Below are positions 27,974 to 36,710 of a DNA stretch of 64,000 nucleotides, piece after piece (positions within the stretch are counted from its first letter, which is position 1; the number at the start of each line of letters is the position of its first letter). Below the pieces are notes generated by a model. The model saw only the letters and a list, made by a program, of their open reading frames with translations. It did no database searches and was not told the origin of the DNA. A program made the position numbers and the translations under genes. The stretch comes from Rhodopirellula baltica SH 1 (GTDB taxonomy: Bacteria > Planctomycetota > Planctomycetia > Pirellulales > Pirellulaceae), in contig NC_005027.1 of the NCBI RefSeq assembly GCF_000196115.1, positions 1,488,001-1,552,000 on the forward strand. Direction: 5' to 3'.

Positions 27974-28228
27974 GAGACGTTAGTCAATTGATCGAGAAAC
28001 AGGTCCCAGCTCCTCAAATGCAAAGGGACCCAACAAACATTTCGTGACCGAAGCTTTAAGAGGATTTTCGTCGCAGGCGAGGAGTAGTTGTCATGTCATA
28101 GACACTGCTTGGACAATTCGCCGCCTCATCTTCGGTTCCTTGAGTGAAAGCAGCGAACAGTCGGAACTGTCAATCCTACCACGCGATGATGGCGTTTTCA
28201 GAATGTAGCACTTTTTCGATCGCCTACA

Positions 28229-28720
28229 TCAAACGAGTTGTTTGTACATGATGTGTGCATCGACGAATCCCGACTGCGGATGATCAAACGCGTTTGGAAG
28301 CGTTCCGGCTATATCGAACCCAAGTTTCTGCCACAGTCGAATCGCACCGGTATTTGTCGCGACAACCAAATTGTATTGCATCGCCCGAAATCCCTCCGCA
28401 ATCGCTTCCCGCTGCGAGTGCTGGCACATCGCCGATGCAATGCCGAGTCCGCGTGCTTCGGGAGAGACGATGTACCCGCAGTTGCACACATGCGATCCTT
28501 GGCCAGGCTGATTGGGTTTCAGGTAGTAGGTTCCGACAATCGAACCCGCACCATCCACCGCGAGAAACGTCTTTGACGGGACCGATACCCAAATGTCATA
28601 CGCATCATCCATCGTGATGTCACGCGGATAAGGGTAAGTCTCCCCGTCGCGAAACACGGGCTCGATTACTTCCCAGGTTTTCGGCCAGTCAGCATCGAAT
28701 AGTTGACGAATTTGCGGCAT
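28229..28720 (-). CDS. GNAT family N-acetyltransferase
   Basis: 163 residues, normal length. The acetyl-CoA-binding motif A is IVSPEARGLGIASAMCQHS (R-G-x-G-x-A). N- and C-terminal parts also fit the GNAT fold (TYLAVDGAGSIVGTYYLKPN; YNLVVATNTGAIRLWQKLGF, the latter the usual C-terminal signature). Transfers acetyl to an amine; substrate unknown. It lies alone in the accessory region. Confidence 0.88.
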   Translation of the reverse strand: MPQIRQLFDADWPKTWEVIEPVFRDGETYPYPRDITMDDAYDIWVSVPSKTFLAVDGAGSIVGTYYLKPNQPGQGSHVCNCGYIVSPEARGLGIASAMCQHSQREAIAEGFRAMQYNLVVATNTGAIRLWQKLGFDIAGTLPNAFDHPQSGFVDAHIMYKQLV

Positions 28721-28814
28721 TGGTAAGTAGAGTTTTCAATCAGAAAAGGAGATGAAGCGTCAGTAACGGTCAGGGTCGCTCGGAGGAAGAAACGTTCGCC
28801 AACTGTTCGATATT

Positions 28815-29303
28815 CTAACCTGCTGTTTCAACGTCCTGTCTCAGCAAAGATCGTGCTGAATGCCTTTTCCAAACGTGGTCGATCACGGCAGCCAAAGTTA
28901 ACAAAACAAAAACGCCAATGAGTTGATAAATAGGTCCAAAGACGAGATTGAGCCCTCCTTGGGCATCATCATCCACCGTGCTAAACGCATAGATGCCCAG
29001 CAAGCAGCAGCCGACAAGAGCGACCACGATCACGAGACGCGCAGCCCAAAACCGGAGGCTTCGGCAGGCAAGCCAAATCAACAAGTACGGCGCAGCGACC
29101 AGTCCACCAATCACCAAGGCAAAGATTGAAACGCCGCTTGTTAACGTGAACATCCAGCACACGAAAGTGATGGCGACCAGCAGCGATCCAATTCCTAGGA
29201 GACCGCCCAAACGTCCCGGATGTCGGTCTCTTTCAGTCGGCCCGGGAAAGGTGCTCGGCGGGGGCATTTCATCAGGTGAATCGTGGGGATTTGGGCAGGG
29301 CAA
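28815..29303 (-). CDS. Hypothetical four-helix membrane protein
   Basis: 162 residues with about four hydrophobic segments (for example IGSLLVAITFVCWMFTLTSG). Start either ATG at 29303 or at 29267. No family recognised. Small orphan in the accessory region. Confidence 0.6.
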   Translation of the reverse strand: MPCPNPHDSPDEMPPPSTFPGPTERDRHPGRLGGLLGIGSLLVAITFVCWMFTLTSGVSIFALVIGGLVAAPYLLIWLACRSLRFWAARLVIVVALVGCCLLGIYAFSTVDDDAQGGLNLVFGPIYQLIGVFVLLTLAAVIDHVWKRHSARSLLRQDVETAG

Positions 29304-29534
29304 AGTTCAAACATTTCTTGCAGGGTTCAGGTCACACAACTGTTCAGTTCGAATCGCAGTCTAGCAAAGCCAACAGCGACTGCCCACGGAAGCTTGGCGA
29401 CACACCAAGATCACTCTTGTGAAGGCTCGCAACACAATTGCGACACCGACAATTCGCGAAGTCGATGAAGATGATTGGTTGGTGAGCGATGAAGATGACA
29501 TGGTCGAGGCGAGCGGTTGATCCTTTCAAAAGCC

Positions 29535-30089
29535 CTATTTCGGTCGCTCAGGTGCACCCGCTGGTTCGCGGATTCGCGGTGCGGGTTTGACGAACCGAAA
29601 CGCCAGCAATCCATCGTACATTATCTCGCCATCCGACCGCATTCCGACCTTTTCGAGCACGCGAATGGATGCAACGTTCTCCGGAAGCACAAAAGCGAAT
29701 ATCTCTGGAAGACAAAGCGTTTCGAAACCGAAATCCAGACACGCTGCGCATGCTTCCGTCGCGAAGCCGTGCCCCCAGTATTGTGGACGGAATCGATATC
29801 CAATGTCCACCAAGTCCATTTCGGGTAGGTACTTCAGCCCACAGAATCCAATGATCACTCTTGTTTGTTTGAGAATGCACGCCCAGCGGCCATAACCTAC
29901 TTCGCGAAAATCGGGGTATTTCGCGATCGCTTCTCTTGCTGCGTCAAGTGATGTGAGGAGCGGCTCGCCAGTCAAACGCATCACATCCGGGTTGCTGTTG
30001 AGGGCAAAGAACTCCGCGGCGTCGTCTACGGTAAACGCGCGATGCTCCAGACGTGCTGTTTCGGGACCGGTCGTGTAGGACCTTCTCAT
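29535..30089 (-). CDS. GNAT family N-acetyltransferase (RimJ/RimL-like)
   Basis: 184 residues from the ATG at 30089; an upstream start at 30137 adds no similarity. The motif QYWGHGFATEACAACLDFGF is typical of the RimJ/RimL branch, as are TARLEHRAFTVDDAAEFFALNSN and the late LPENVASIRVLEKVGM. Likely acetylates a protein N-terminus or a small amine. Single gene. Confidence 0.85.
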   Translation of the reverse strand: MRRSYTTGPETARLEHRAFTVDDAAEFFALNSNPDVMRLTGEPLLTSLDAAREAIAKYPDFREVGYGRWACILKQTRVIIGFCGLKYLPEMDLVDIGYRFRPQYWGHGFATEACAACLDFGFETLCLPEIFAFVLPENVASIRVLEKVGMRSDGEIMYDGLLAFRFVKPAPRIREPAGAPERPK

Positions 30090-30338
30090 CGTTCTGGTTT
30101 CCCTCGATCGCGAACCGGTGCAATCTTTAGCTGCCAATATTGAAGTTCACCAGTTCGTTCGTAGTAGTTTAGACGACACAGTTGTTCTGTTGCGTATTGC
30201 TGCGGAATGCGTTCTTCGAAATCGACCGAACGATGCTTAACCTCTACCGAGAGTGCTTCAAAGGGCCGTCTGAGTAAACAACAATCGAAGAATAAGTTCC
30301 GGATAGAAAGTGTGGCATAGGCTTCTAGTCTTTTTATA

Positions 30339-30514
30339 CCCCACATCTCGAAACACCAAAGATTAGTGTTCGATCAGAGCGGATTAGTGTTCCGCCAGAA
30401 AGGACAAGGGAACACTAATCTCCGCTAATCGAACACTAATGGTTCTTGGACAAGGGATGTTTGGCTTCAAAACGACTGTATTCCCAACGCAAGCGGCTCG
30501 CAAAAGATGTGGGG
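30339..30514. repeat. Nested inverted-repeat cluster (outer arms)
   Basis: CCCCACATCT at 30339-30348 and AGATGTGGGG at 30505-30514 are perfect complements. They enclose a long palindrome at 30362-30440 and are followed by a third hairpin at 30522-30564. Confidence 0.65.
30362..30440. repeat. Long inverted repeat, ATTAGTGTTCGAT type
   Basis: Left arm 30362-30393 (starts ATTAGTGTTCGAT) and right arm 30409-30440 (ends ATCGAACACTAAT) pair over about 30 bp with a few mismatches around a 15-bp loop. Each arm is itself a double ATTAGTGTTC word. Such words are frequent in Rhodopirellula-type genomes (recalled). Confidence 0.75.
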
Positions 30515-30521
30515 TACAGAA

Positions 30522-30564
30522 AGGCTTCTAGCCTGTGTTCTGCGCAATCACAGGCTGGAAGCCT
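30522..30564. repeat. Hairpin AGGCTTCTAGCCTGTG family
   Basis: AGGCTTCTAGCCTGTG at 30522-30537 and CACAGGCTGGAAGCCT at 30549-30564, one mismatch. A related half-copy GGCATAGGCTTCTAGTC lies at 30314-30330. Confidence 0.7.
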
Positions 30565-30861
30565 ATGCCACTTGTTTCCCCTCGGGCCGCGTTTTAAATC
30601 ACACTTGAAGATTATTGACTACCGATCGGACATTTTGATTGATTGTGTGGTCGTCAGACGCATTCTTCTAAATGCATCAGAGAGCAATCGAAGCAACCGA
30701 AAATGGGATCGACATCGCATATTGAACTGTCGTTCGTGGGGGCGTTGCAAACATTGGATAACAGATGCAATGGCGGGGGCAAATCGCATGGGGATCACGC
30801 GAAATCGCAGCTCCGCCTGTCCGTCGTGGTCAATGGCTATGAGGCACTTGATGTGCAGACT

Positions 30862-31551
30862 TCACCCCATTCCGAGGTCTTCGATGAATCTCGTGGTTCT
30901 GGTGATTTTGGAGCCGTCTGTGCCCAGGGTAGCCGCCACGATCGGTCGGAGTTCGTGGAGTATCTCTTCGTCCGTGCGTAGATGCAATTGTTTTGTGGCG
31001 ACGGAAATGCCTGCCATGCGTCGTGCAATCGCACCAAAGGTGGCTGCTGCGTCAGGTGGGATGCTCCGAAACGGGATGGTGATGATGTGGAGTGCGAGTG
31101 TCGCACAAGCCGCGAGTGCGAGAGTCAGAGGGAGGATCGCGACATCAATCGTGACGGAACCGAGAAACGCGATGACGAAGGTCGTCGTAGCTAAAAAGGC
31201 TAGCAGTTTGCGCAGGATTGCTGGTCGGCGAAGACCTGGCGCCGCCGTACCAAGAATGTCGTCTAGTTGAGCCCACAGTTGTCGGCGTTGCGTTCGGTTC
31301 ATCATGTCGACAACACGAGTTCCGATTCGTATCCGCAGCGTTTGATCATTCGTCAGTTCGCGGACGCTGGAACGCAAACGCAGGAACGATGTTAGCGTGG
31401 GGCATGTTGCAATATGGGCGGCGCCAATTCGCGATTGAATCAACGCGACGAGATCACCGACGGTGAGTACACGTTCCGTTTCGTCGTTCCGGATTGAGAT
31501 GCCGAAGTGATCTTCGACAATCATTACGATTTCAACAGCGTCGAGTCCCAT
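30862..31551 (-). CDS. Membrane protein with acyl-carrier-like halves at both ends, permuted order
   Basis: 229 residues. The N-terminus, MGLDAVEIVMIVEDHFGISI to about residue 40, matches the part of acyl carrier proteins that follows the phosphopantetheine serine (helix II onward). The C-terminus, ILHELRPIVAATLGTDGSKI to the last residues FIEDLGMG, matches the part before that serine (helix I). The halves are thus in reversed order, and the DSL serine itself is absent. Between them lie a charged region and two membrane segments at about 115-160. Similar ACP-like membrane proteins beginning MGLD are known to me from other bacteria, without function. It may fold as a circularly permuted ACP-like domain. 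Start ATG 31551. Confidence 0.72.
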   Translation of the reverse strand: MGLDAVEIVMIVEDHFGISIRNDETERVLTVGDLVALIQSRIGAAHIATCPTLTSFLRLRSSVRELTNDQTLRIRIGTRVVDMMNRTQRRQLWAQLDDILGTAAPGLRRPAILRKLLAFLATTTFVIAFLGSVTIDVAILPLTLALAACATLALHIITIPFRSIPPDAAATFGAIARRMAGISVATKQLHLRTDEEILHELRPIVAATLGTDGSKITRTTRFIEDLGMG

Positions 31552-31683
31552 GATTCAGCCAGGTGACAGGAAGAGGTTGTGGCGTGATCGGTTGTTAGCT
31601 GTATCTCGCCTAAGTTCGTCGCTACGACCCAACTCTGTGTCAGGACACCGAGCTGCTCCTTTAAGTAGTTTGATGACGGCGTG

Positions 31684-31908
31684 TTAGTTGTGGGACGCCG
31701 CCGATTCAGCCGGAGTCTGCGCATTGGCATCGAGAGCATATTTGTCGGCGCCGTATTCTAGCAAGGCACGAACCGTTCGAGTGTCTCCTTGCGTGCAAGC
31801 CTCGTGAAGCGGTGTGCGATGACGGATGTGGTCCATCAGCTGAGTCAGCATGTTGGCAGACGGCGAAACTCCGAACGTTCGGCGTGGATGGAGCCCTGCT
31901 GCCTGCAA
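31684..31908 (-). CDS. Ankyrin-repeat fragment or small ankyrin protein
   Basis: 74 residues with one ankyrin-like repeat, HRTPLHEACTQGDTRTVRAL then LEYGADKYALDANAQTPAE. Ankyrin proteins have several repeats, so this is either a remnant or a very small protein. Neighbouring frames show no continuation. Confidence 0.4.
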   Translation of the reverse strand: MQAAGLHPRRTFGVSPSANMLTQLMDHIRHRTPLHEACTQGDTRTVRALLEYGADKYALDANAQTPAESAASHN

Positions 31909-31915
31909 TCGGCCG

Positions 31916-32407
31916 CTAGATTCTCAGCAAGAGTACATGGAGCGACAACGCGATCGTGATGGAAACAACCGTTCTGAAAACGTTCCATCGATTCCATTGA
32001 GCCTCGAAGACAGACCGCGCGGCCAGCAGTTCTTGATCGTCTTTCTGTTCAACGTCAATCGCCTGGATCTTGTTGTTTAGCGGGATGTTGATTCGAACAG
32101 TCGGGAGCTGAACTCCCAACAGGTAAACAACCGCAGCGACAATTAATAACGTTCGATCCACTCCATCAATCTGTGAGAAGCCGATGACCGCCGCAACAAC
32201 GATCGCTATGGCGGACCCAATCCAAACAAACATGAAGAAAGGCTGGTTGTCTTGTATGACGCCATCGATCACTTGAAATGCACGAATAAATGACCTGTCG
32301 TTGAGTCGACCGATGCCAGGCATCGCTACAACATCAAACGCAAAAAGAAAGCCGGCAACGAGTGAGCACAAAAGGGTCGCGGATACCAAAACAGTGTGGA
32401 AAAACAT
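31916..32407 (-). CDS. DUF1772-like (anthrone oxygenase family) membrane protein
   Basis: 163 residues with four hydrophobic segments in the family arrangement: an N-terminal helix followed by LFAFDVVAMPGIGRLNDRSFIRAFQVID, then FMFVWIGSAIAIVVAAVIG, a third helix and the C-terminal FRTVVSITIALSLHVLLL. The conserved RxNIPLN motif is seen as TVRINIPLNNKI. Function is not known for bacterial members. Start ATG 32407. Single gene. Confidence 0.8.
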   Translation of the reverse strand: MFFHTVLVSATLLCSLVAGFLFAFDVVAMPGIGRLNDRSFIRAFQVIDGVIQDNQPFFMFVWIGSAIAIVVAAVIGFSQIDGVDRTLLIVAAVVYLLGVQLPTVRINIPLNNKIQAIDVEQKDDQELLAARSVFEAQWNRWNVFRTVVSITIALSLHVLLLRI

Positions 32408-32820
32408 TGACTACAGTTCGGGTTGATGCATGACAGCGATAGCGAGTGTTCGACGTCTCATTCTACATTCAACCACCGGCAATGGTTGCTTGGGCGCAGT
32501 TCGTGCGTGTGGTCATCGTGATGTAGTTGCAGAAGTCTTGATCGGATATCGGGGCGAATCGGAAGGTGATTGTGAGAAAATTGACCCGCACGAAGACGGG
32601 CATTCCAAACGTTTGGTTGCAGCCGTCGGTTCGCTGGTTCAGCACTACGGGAAGACGTCGTATTGGGAACTCATTTGTGAAACCGAGCCAAAGGGCTTCC
32701 ACGTGGACGCGTATTTTTGCGTAAGCATCTTGGTCCCGCTCTCGCACGCTTGGGTACGACGGGGAGACGGACGGAGTACTTCATGCAATGTGACGTCGCC
32801 ACTCTGTGTACGTCGCATTG
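32408..32820. other. Intergenic region, 413 bp
   Basis: Two overlapping opposite frames exist (146 residues plus, 92 residues minus). Neither has recognisable homology. The minus one (32469-32747, starting MRERDQDAYAK) looks more protein-like in composition and could be a small orphan. Confidence 0.35.
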
Positions 32821-33297
32821 CTACCCGCCGTTTGCTGAGTCACGAATTTCTCCGTCGTCCTCATCAATGATTCCATCGCCGTTAACGTCCTCGTCGGCGA
32901 ATCGATAGCCGCAGCGGAACGAACGCCGCTGTTTGAGATTGCCATCATCAAGACGGATATCGTACAGCAACCATGCCCCCGTCGGTACGTTTGATTCAAT
33001 CAGTTCGTGTTCCGCTTCTGTGACGGGACGTTTGCATCGCACTTGGATGAGATGAGGGAACCGTCTCAATAGGCGAAGATGGGCGTCGTTAAAACCGCGT
33101 GGCGGTAGCGATACGTAGTAAACGTCACTCGGCACCCGCACTGGCAGCGATGCACCGCACAACCCAGTGCCGGCAAACGGGTCGCGTCCTTGGGTTTGTA
33201 TTCCGGCGTCCTCGAATCTCTCAAGAACGTTTCGGGTATCTGAGAGCTGAGGCGGCGCGCCGATCGAGATCGCGATGACTAGTGAAACAATTGACAT
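32821..33297 (-). CDS. Exported hypothetical protein with a C-terminal calcium-loop-like motif
   Basis: 158 residues. A short hydrophobic N-terminus (VSLVIAISIGA) may be a signal peptide. The C-terminal DVNGDGIIDEDDGE resembles a single EF-hand or dockerin calcium loop. No other domain recognised. Start ATG at 33297. Confidence 0.55.
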   Translation of the reverse strand: MSIVSLVIAISIGAPPQLSDTRNVLERFEDAGIQTQGRDPFAGTGLCGASLPVRVPSDVYYVSLPPRGFNDAHLRLLRRFPHLIQVRCKRPVTEAEHELIESNVPTGAWLLYDIRLDDGNLKQRRSFRCGYRFADEDVNGDGIIDEDDGEIRDSANGG

Positions 33298-33830
33298 TCA
33301 GCAATCCTTTGCAGTGATTCATTCGGGCAACATTTTTGATCGGGGCCCAGGGGAAGTTGAATTTTTTCAACCTCACGGAAAGCCCTGCGAATTGGGAAGC
33401 GATGGTTGTCCGCCGCCTCTTTGTTACCAGATTGGATCAAAGAAGAAAACATTGAGCACAGCCAGAACGCAATTCGCTTTCTCTGGGCAGAGAAGCCAGT
33501 CGGTTCACTATCTTCTTCGAGCGTTTCGCAATTGAGTTCTTTTGGCGAGCCAAACTGTCACAGGCGAGCAGGGCGTTCTACGAACAAGTTGCGGCGAAAC
33601 TGGCAAATCCTGTAGAAGACGGTTGCTCGCCGAGGGAGGTAACGCCAAGATCCTGTCGATCAAACGCCAAGTCGGCAGTTAGGTGGTGTGAGAGGTTTTG
33701 CGGCCAACCGGGCCGCTGCTTCGATCGCAGTTTCTATTCAACAGTCACGACGTCCAAATTATGCATTGCGCTCCCGAGAGTGTCTGTTGGGCAGAGCAGA
33801 GCAGCAACGCTTGAGCAGTAAGTGCGCCCC
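33298..33830. other. Intergenic region, 533 bp
   Basis: No credible gene or RNA. Mobile element copy 3 begins just after it. Confidence 0.4.
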
Positions 33831-33834
33831 ATAG

Positions 33835-33950
33835 CAGACTGTTGATTTAGTCGCATACCGAATGACAATCATTAGCCGTTGGGCGTTAGCCCCGGTTGGC
33901 GTCTAATCAACCGCCGCTAACGCGGTGCGGCTCAATAAATCAACAGCCTG
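33835..33950 (+). mobile_element. 116-bp MITE-like element, copy 3
   Basis: Ends CAGACTGTTGATTTA and TAAATCAACAGCCTG; flanking duplication ATAG at 33831-33834 and 33951-33954. Interior hairpins are AGCCGC/GCGGTT and GGGC/GCCC (minus strand). It differs from copy 1 at about four positions and overlaps the end of the next gene. Confidence 0.85.
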
Positions 33951-34349
33951 ATAGGTGATGGCTGCGGAAAGCAGGAATGCAAGCATCGCTGAAAGCCAAG
34001 CTACTGGTATGTTCCGCGGGATATCAGCAAACGGATTGATCAAGAATAGCGGGCGACATGAAGTAACGGATATCTGCCCCGCGAAAAAGCCGAGGCCGAG
34101 AAGGATCTTTGAACGCAACAAAACAGGATTCAAGTAGCAAAGCACCGCAGTGAAGCCGAGCAATGCACCGCCCGCAGGTGGCATCTCGGTCGACAGCGTG
34201 TCGGTCCACAGCAGCACCCAATGCGTGGAAACACCGATCAAAGTGCCAACGAAAAGTCTAAGGAATACCGTACGTTTCGATCGACGTTCTTCATCAACAC
34301 GGCATGACTGTGGTGTCTGAGACGGGTTCACGCCACAGTGCTCAAACAT
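33903..34349 (-). CDS. Hypothetical membrane protein whose C-terminus is encoded by the mobile element
   Basis: 148 residues with about four hydrophobic segments. No family recognised. The last residues, AVDLLSRTALAAVD, and the TAG stop are encoded by element copy 3, so the original C-terminus was replaced or extended by the insertion. The gene may be a truncated relic. Confidence 0.55.
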   Translation of the reverse strand: MFEHCGVNPSQTPQSCRVDEERRSKRTVFLRLFVGTLIGVSTHWVLLWTDTLSTEMPPAGGALLGFTAVLCYLNPVLLRSKILLGLGFFAGQISVTSCRPLFLINPFADIPRNIPVAWLSAMLAFLLSAAITYQAVDLLSRTALAAVD

Positions 34350-34459
34350 GGCGTTTCATCGACTTTCATTAAATCACAGTCAGCGTCGCTCGCGGATAGC
34401 GGCCGGTGTGATTGGAAAGCGAAACTGGTTTCCACCACCGCTGTGGGTGCACGCATTTG

Positions 34460-34972
34460 TTATTCGTCTTGTATTGGAGGTGAAAATGACTGGGCAGACT
34501 CTTTTTTCAAAAACCGAAGGTAATCACAGGCATCGTAGTAGTCACCGGGCACATAACGACCGAGGTCAACCGAATGGAGATACGAGTCGAGTGATCGAAA
34601 AGTGGCTTGGTAATGGCATCGAGCGTCATTGCCACCGCCGTACTTTTCGTGGTTGATGAATCCGATATTGCAGTCAGTGGTTGTAGGATCGCACGCGAAC
34701 CAGTCACCGCTTGGACCAAAACCAACGGGCAGCAGGTCGCATTCGAGGATTTCGTCGATCCACGGGAATTTCGTTATTTCGGAAACTGGACCAAACGTGA
34801 TGGGACCGATCTGACAAGATTTCAACGGCCAATACCACTGAAGCAATCGCTTGAGGTCGACGGTGATTGGCAGATTTTCAACCCAAGCAATATCACGTTT
34901 GGCTGCATGTCCGATTTCGCATCCATCTTCAGCGAGGTGATAGATCAGGTTTCGAGCGATCGAGAGTGACAC
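34460..34972 (-). CDS. SMI1/KNR4 (SUKH)-like protein
   Basis: 170 residues. The phrases LLPVGFGPSGDWFACDPT and the following IGFINHEKYGGG fit the SUKH fold (Gly and Trp/Asp spaced as in SMI1/KNR4 proteins). SUKH proteins often act as immunity proteins against toxins. No toxin gene is adjacent. Assignment is moderate; start ATG 34972. Confidence 0.6.
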   Translation of the reverse strand: MSLSIARNLIYHLAEDGCEIGHAAKRDIAWVENLPITVDLKRLLQWYWPLKSCQIGPITFGPVSEITKFPWIDEILECDLLPVGFGPSGDWFACDPTTTDCNIGFINHEKYGGGNDARCHYQATFRSLDSYLHSVDLGRYVPGDYYDACDYLRFLKKESAQSFSPPIQDE

Positions 34973-35091
34973 GACTTATTGCTTGTATTGGTAACGGTTG
35001 TGATACACGGGCGGCAAACAATTTTAACACTTCCAAGACGGCGACAACCACCGCCGCAAGCCTATCCGCCGTATGAGGCAAGGCTGTGCTG

Positions 35092-35616
35092 TCACGTTCG
35101 GTAGTGCCACGTAGGAAAATTTGGCAGTCGAGACAGTAAGAAAAGTCCCAGGATACCCAACGTCACAAAGACGACAATCACCGTGATATTTTTGGGCGGA
35201 TGAGTGACGAACATGGGACATCTGCACAACTGGACGTAAAGGCACGATATCAGCAATGCAATGGGAAGTTCTATCCAACGATCAAGGTGTCCAGAGGCGA
35301 TTTCACTGTGGAAGCATGAAATTGGCAACGTTAGGAGCAACGACAAGCCGGCGATACGAGCGAAACGCTTGAATGGAAGGAGACAGCATGCGAGCAAGCA
35401 TGCAATTGCGTAGTCGATCGGCCGCCCAGATACATCGAGCAACCGTTCATAGAGCCAACGCGGGAGTTTGCGGTGCAAGTCCCAGTCATCGATGCCAAAC
35501 CATGTCACACATTCGTATCGGATATCAATCGTCAGGTAGTTGATGTAACCGTTGATGCCGACAGCGAGTATTGCAAAGCAAGGAAATACTAGCAGTTCAG
35601 CGATTGAATATCGCAT
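35092..35616 (-). CDS. Hypothetical membrane protein
   Basis: 174 residues with about four to five hydrophobic segments (for example ELLVFPCFAILAVGINGYI and VVFVTLGILGLFLLSRL). No family recognised. Lone orphan in the accessory region. Confidence 0.55.
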   Translation of the reverse strand: MRYSIAELLVFPCFAILAVGINGYINYLTIDIRYECVTWFGIDDWDLHRKLPRWLYERLLDVSGRPIDYAIACLLACCLLPFKRFARIAGLSLLLTLPISCFHSEIASGHLDRWIELPIALLISCLYVQLCRCPMFVTHPPKNITVIVVFVTLGILGLFLLSRLPNFPTWHYRT

Positions 35617-35811
35617 TGGCGGAGTGGGCTCTTTCAGTTGGATAACATTTAGGTTTTGCGAGCTGGGAGAGTTGGTTTGTTAATTCGCAGGGCCTGCACG
35701 CCCTGTTCTGCGATGAGCCATCGTTATTGCCCTGTCTTACACCCAGCACGTTTGAACGAGCGAAGACAGTCGAAGGCGAACCGTGTTTCGTTCCGATTCA
35801 ATTTAGCTACG

Positions 35812-36120
35812 TTAACTATTTGTCGTGATTGAACGACCAAGTAACGCACCACCGACGGCGCCCAGAGCAGCGCCGACGGAGACGCCGATCAGGATACATG
35901 GTGCAACGAACATCATTGTGAAGTCGCCCGCATCGCCAAACACGGCAAATCCACCGTAGAATCCCGCGACCAGCCCAAGGACACTTCCAAGTAGAGAGAA
36001 GAATGTTACTGCGGCCGCTCGAGCAACTTTTGCCGCAATACGGGTTTTGTTTGGAGTGTCGAGTTCAGAGAGGACATGAATGTCCGTACCCGGCGGCTCG
36101 TAGGGACTTACGTCTTGCAT
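35812..36120 (-). CDS. Small Gly/Ala-rich two-helix membrane protein
   Basis: 102 residues. Start DVSPYEPPGT is common in small planctomycete membrane proteins. Two Gly/Ala-rich helices (VTFFSLLGSVLGLVAGFYGG and VSVGAALGAVGGALLG). No function known. Confidence 0.6.
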   Translation of the reverse strand: MQDVSPYEPPGTDIHVLSELDTPNKTRIAAKVARAAAVTFFSLLGSVLGLVAGFYGGFAVFGDAGDFTMMFVAPCILIGVSVGAALGAVGGALLGRSITTNS

Positions 36121-36594
36121 GGCATTGCTTGCTTTTCACCTGATGGTCAGGTGCGAATAAGAGATAAGACGGTTGTCTGCAATTTACCGATGGGGATACG
36201 TCGCTGTCTTGGAACTTGGTCTTGTCAGACGGCGCGGACTTCGTCTGTATGGGTGACCTTTCCTCGCCGTGGTGAGCCGCGGTCATTCTGCCGCGTCGTC
36301 ATTTGCAGCAAGAAGAGTTTTGACAAGTTCTGCGAGGCAAAGGATCACTTCTTTCGTTTCTTAGAAAGTGTCGAATTAGATTGCGAATGCATTCTTGGGT
36401 TTCAGCGAACCGGTTGCAAGTATTTTTGCACCAAATAGGGTTGGGTAAGAAGTTTTCGGTCAGCCTGTTGCTCCGCATGGAACCGGGGTGGCGCTCAAAC
36501 GGTTGAGGTGTTGTTGTCCGAACGTTTCTTCTAATGTGGTTGGGTTGCTCGTGTGGAAGACGCATGTTTGGTCGTTCTGGACAACCGGGGCTAA
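36121..36594. other. Intergenic region, 474 bp
   Basis: Only short overlapping frames; one reads into the mobile element and is not a gene. Nothing recognised. Confidence 0.4.
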
Positions 36595-36710
36595 CGGGCT
36601 GTTGATTTGTTGAGCCGCACCGCGTTAGCGACGGTTGATTAGACGCCAACCGGGGCCAACGCCCAACGGCGAATGGTTGTCATTCGGTATGCGACTAAAT
36701 CCATAGCCTG
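36595..36710 (-). mobile_element. 116-bp MITE-like element, copy 4 (degenerate)
   Basis: Ends CGGGCTGTTGATTTG and TAAATCCATAGCCTG, more mismatched than other copies. Flanks CTAA (36591-36594) and CACG (36711-36714) do not match, so no duplication is seen. Hairpin 2 keeps GGGC/GCCC; hairpin 1 has one mismatch. Probably an older copy. Confidence 0.75.

Larger units (their letters stand above)
30090..30861. other. Repeat-rich intergenic region, 772 bp
   Basis: Contains only short, non-homologous open frames. The inverted-repeat cluster described separately fills about 30311-30570. The remaining 290 bp has no recognised feature. Confidence 0.5.

Noticed and set aside
30446-31270. 274-residue plus-strand frame overlapping the ACP-like gene
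   Set aside because: Basic, low-complexity composition with no motif; the minus-strand gene has clear ACP-like ends.
32430-32870. 146-residue plus-strand frame
   Set aside because: No homology, overlaps opposite frames; too weak to call a gene.
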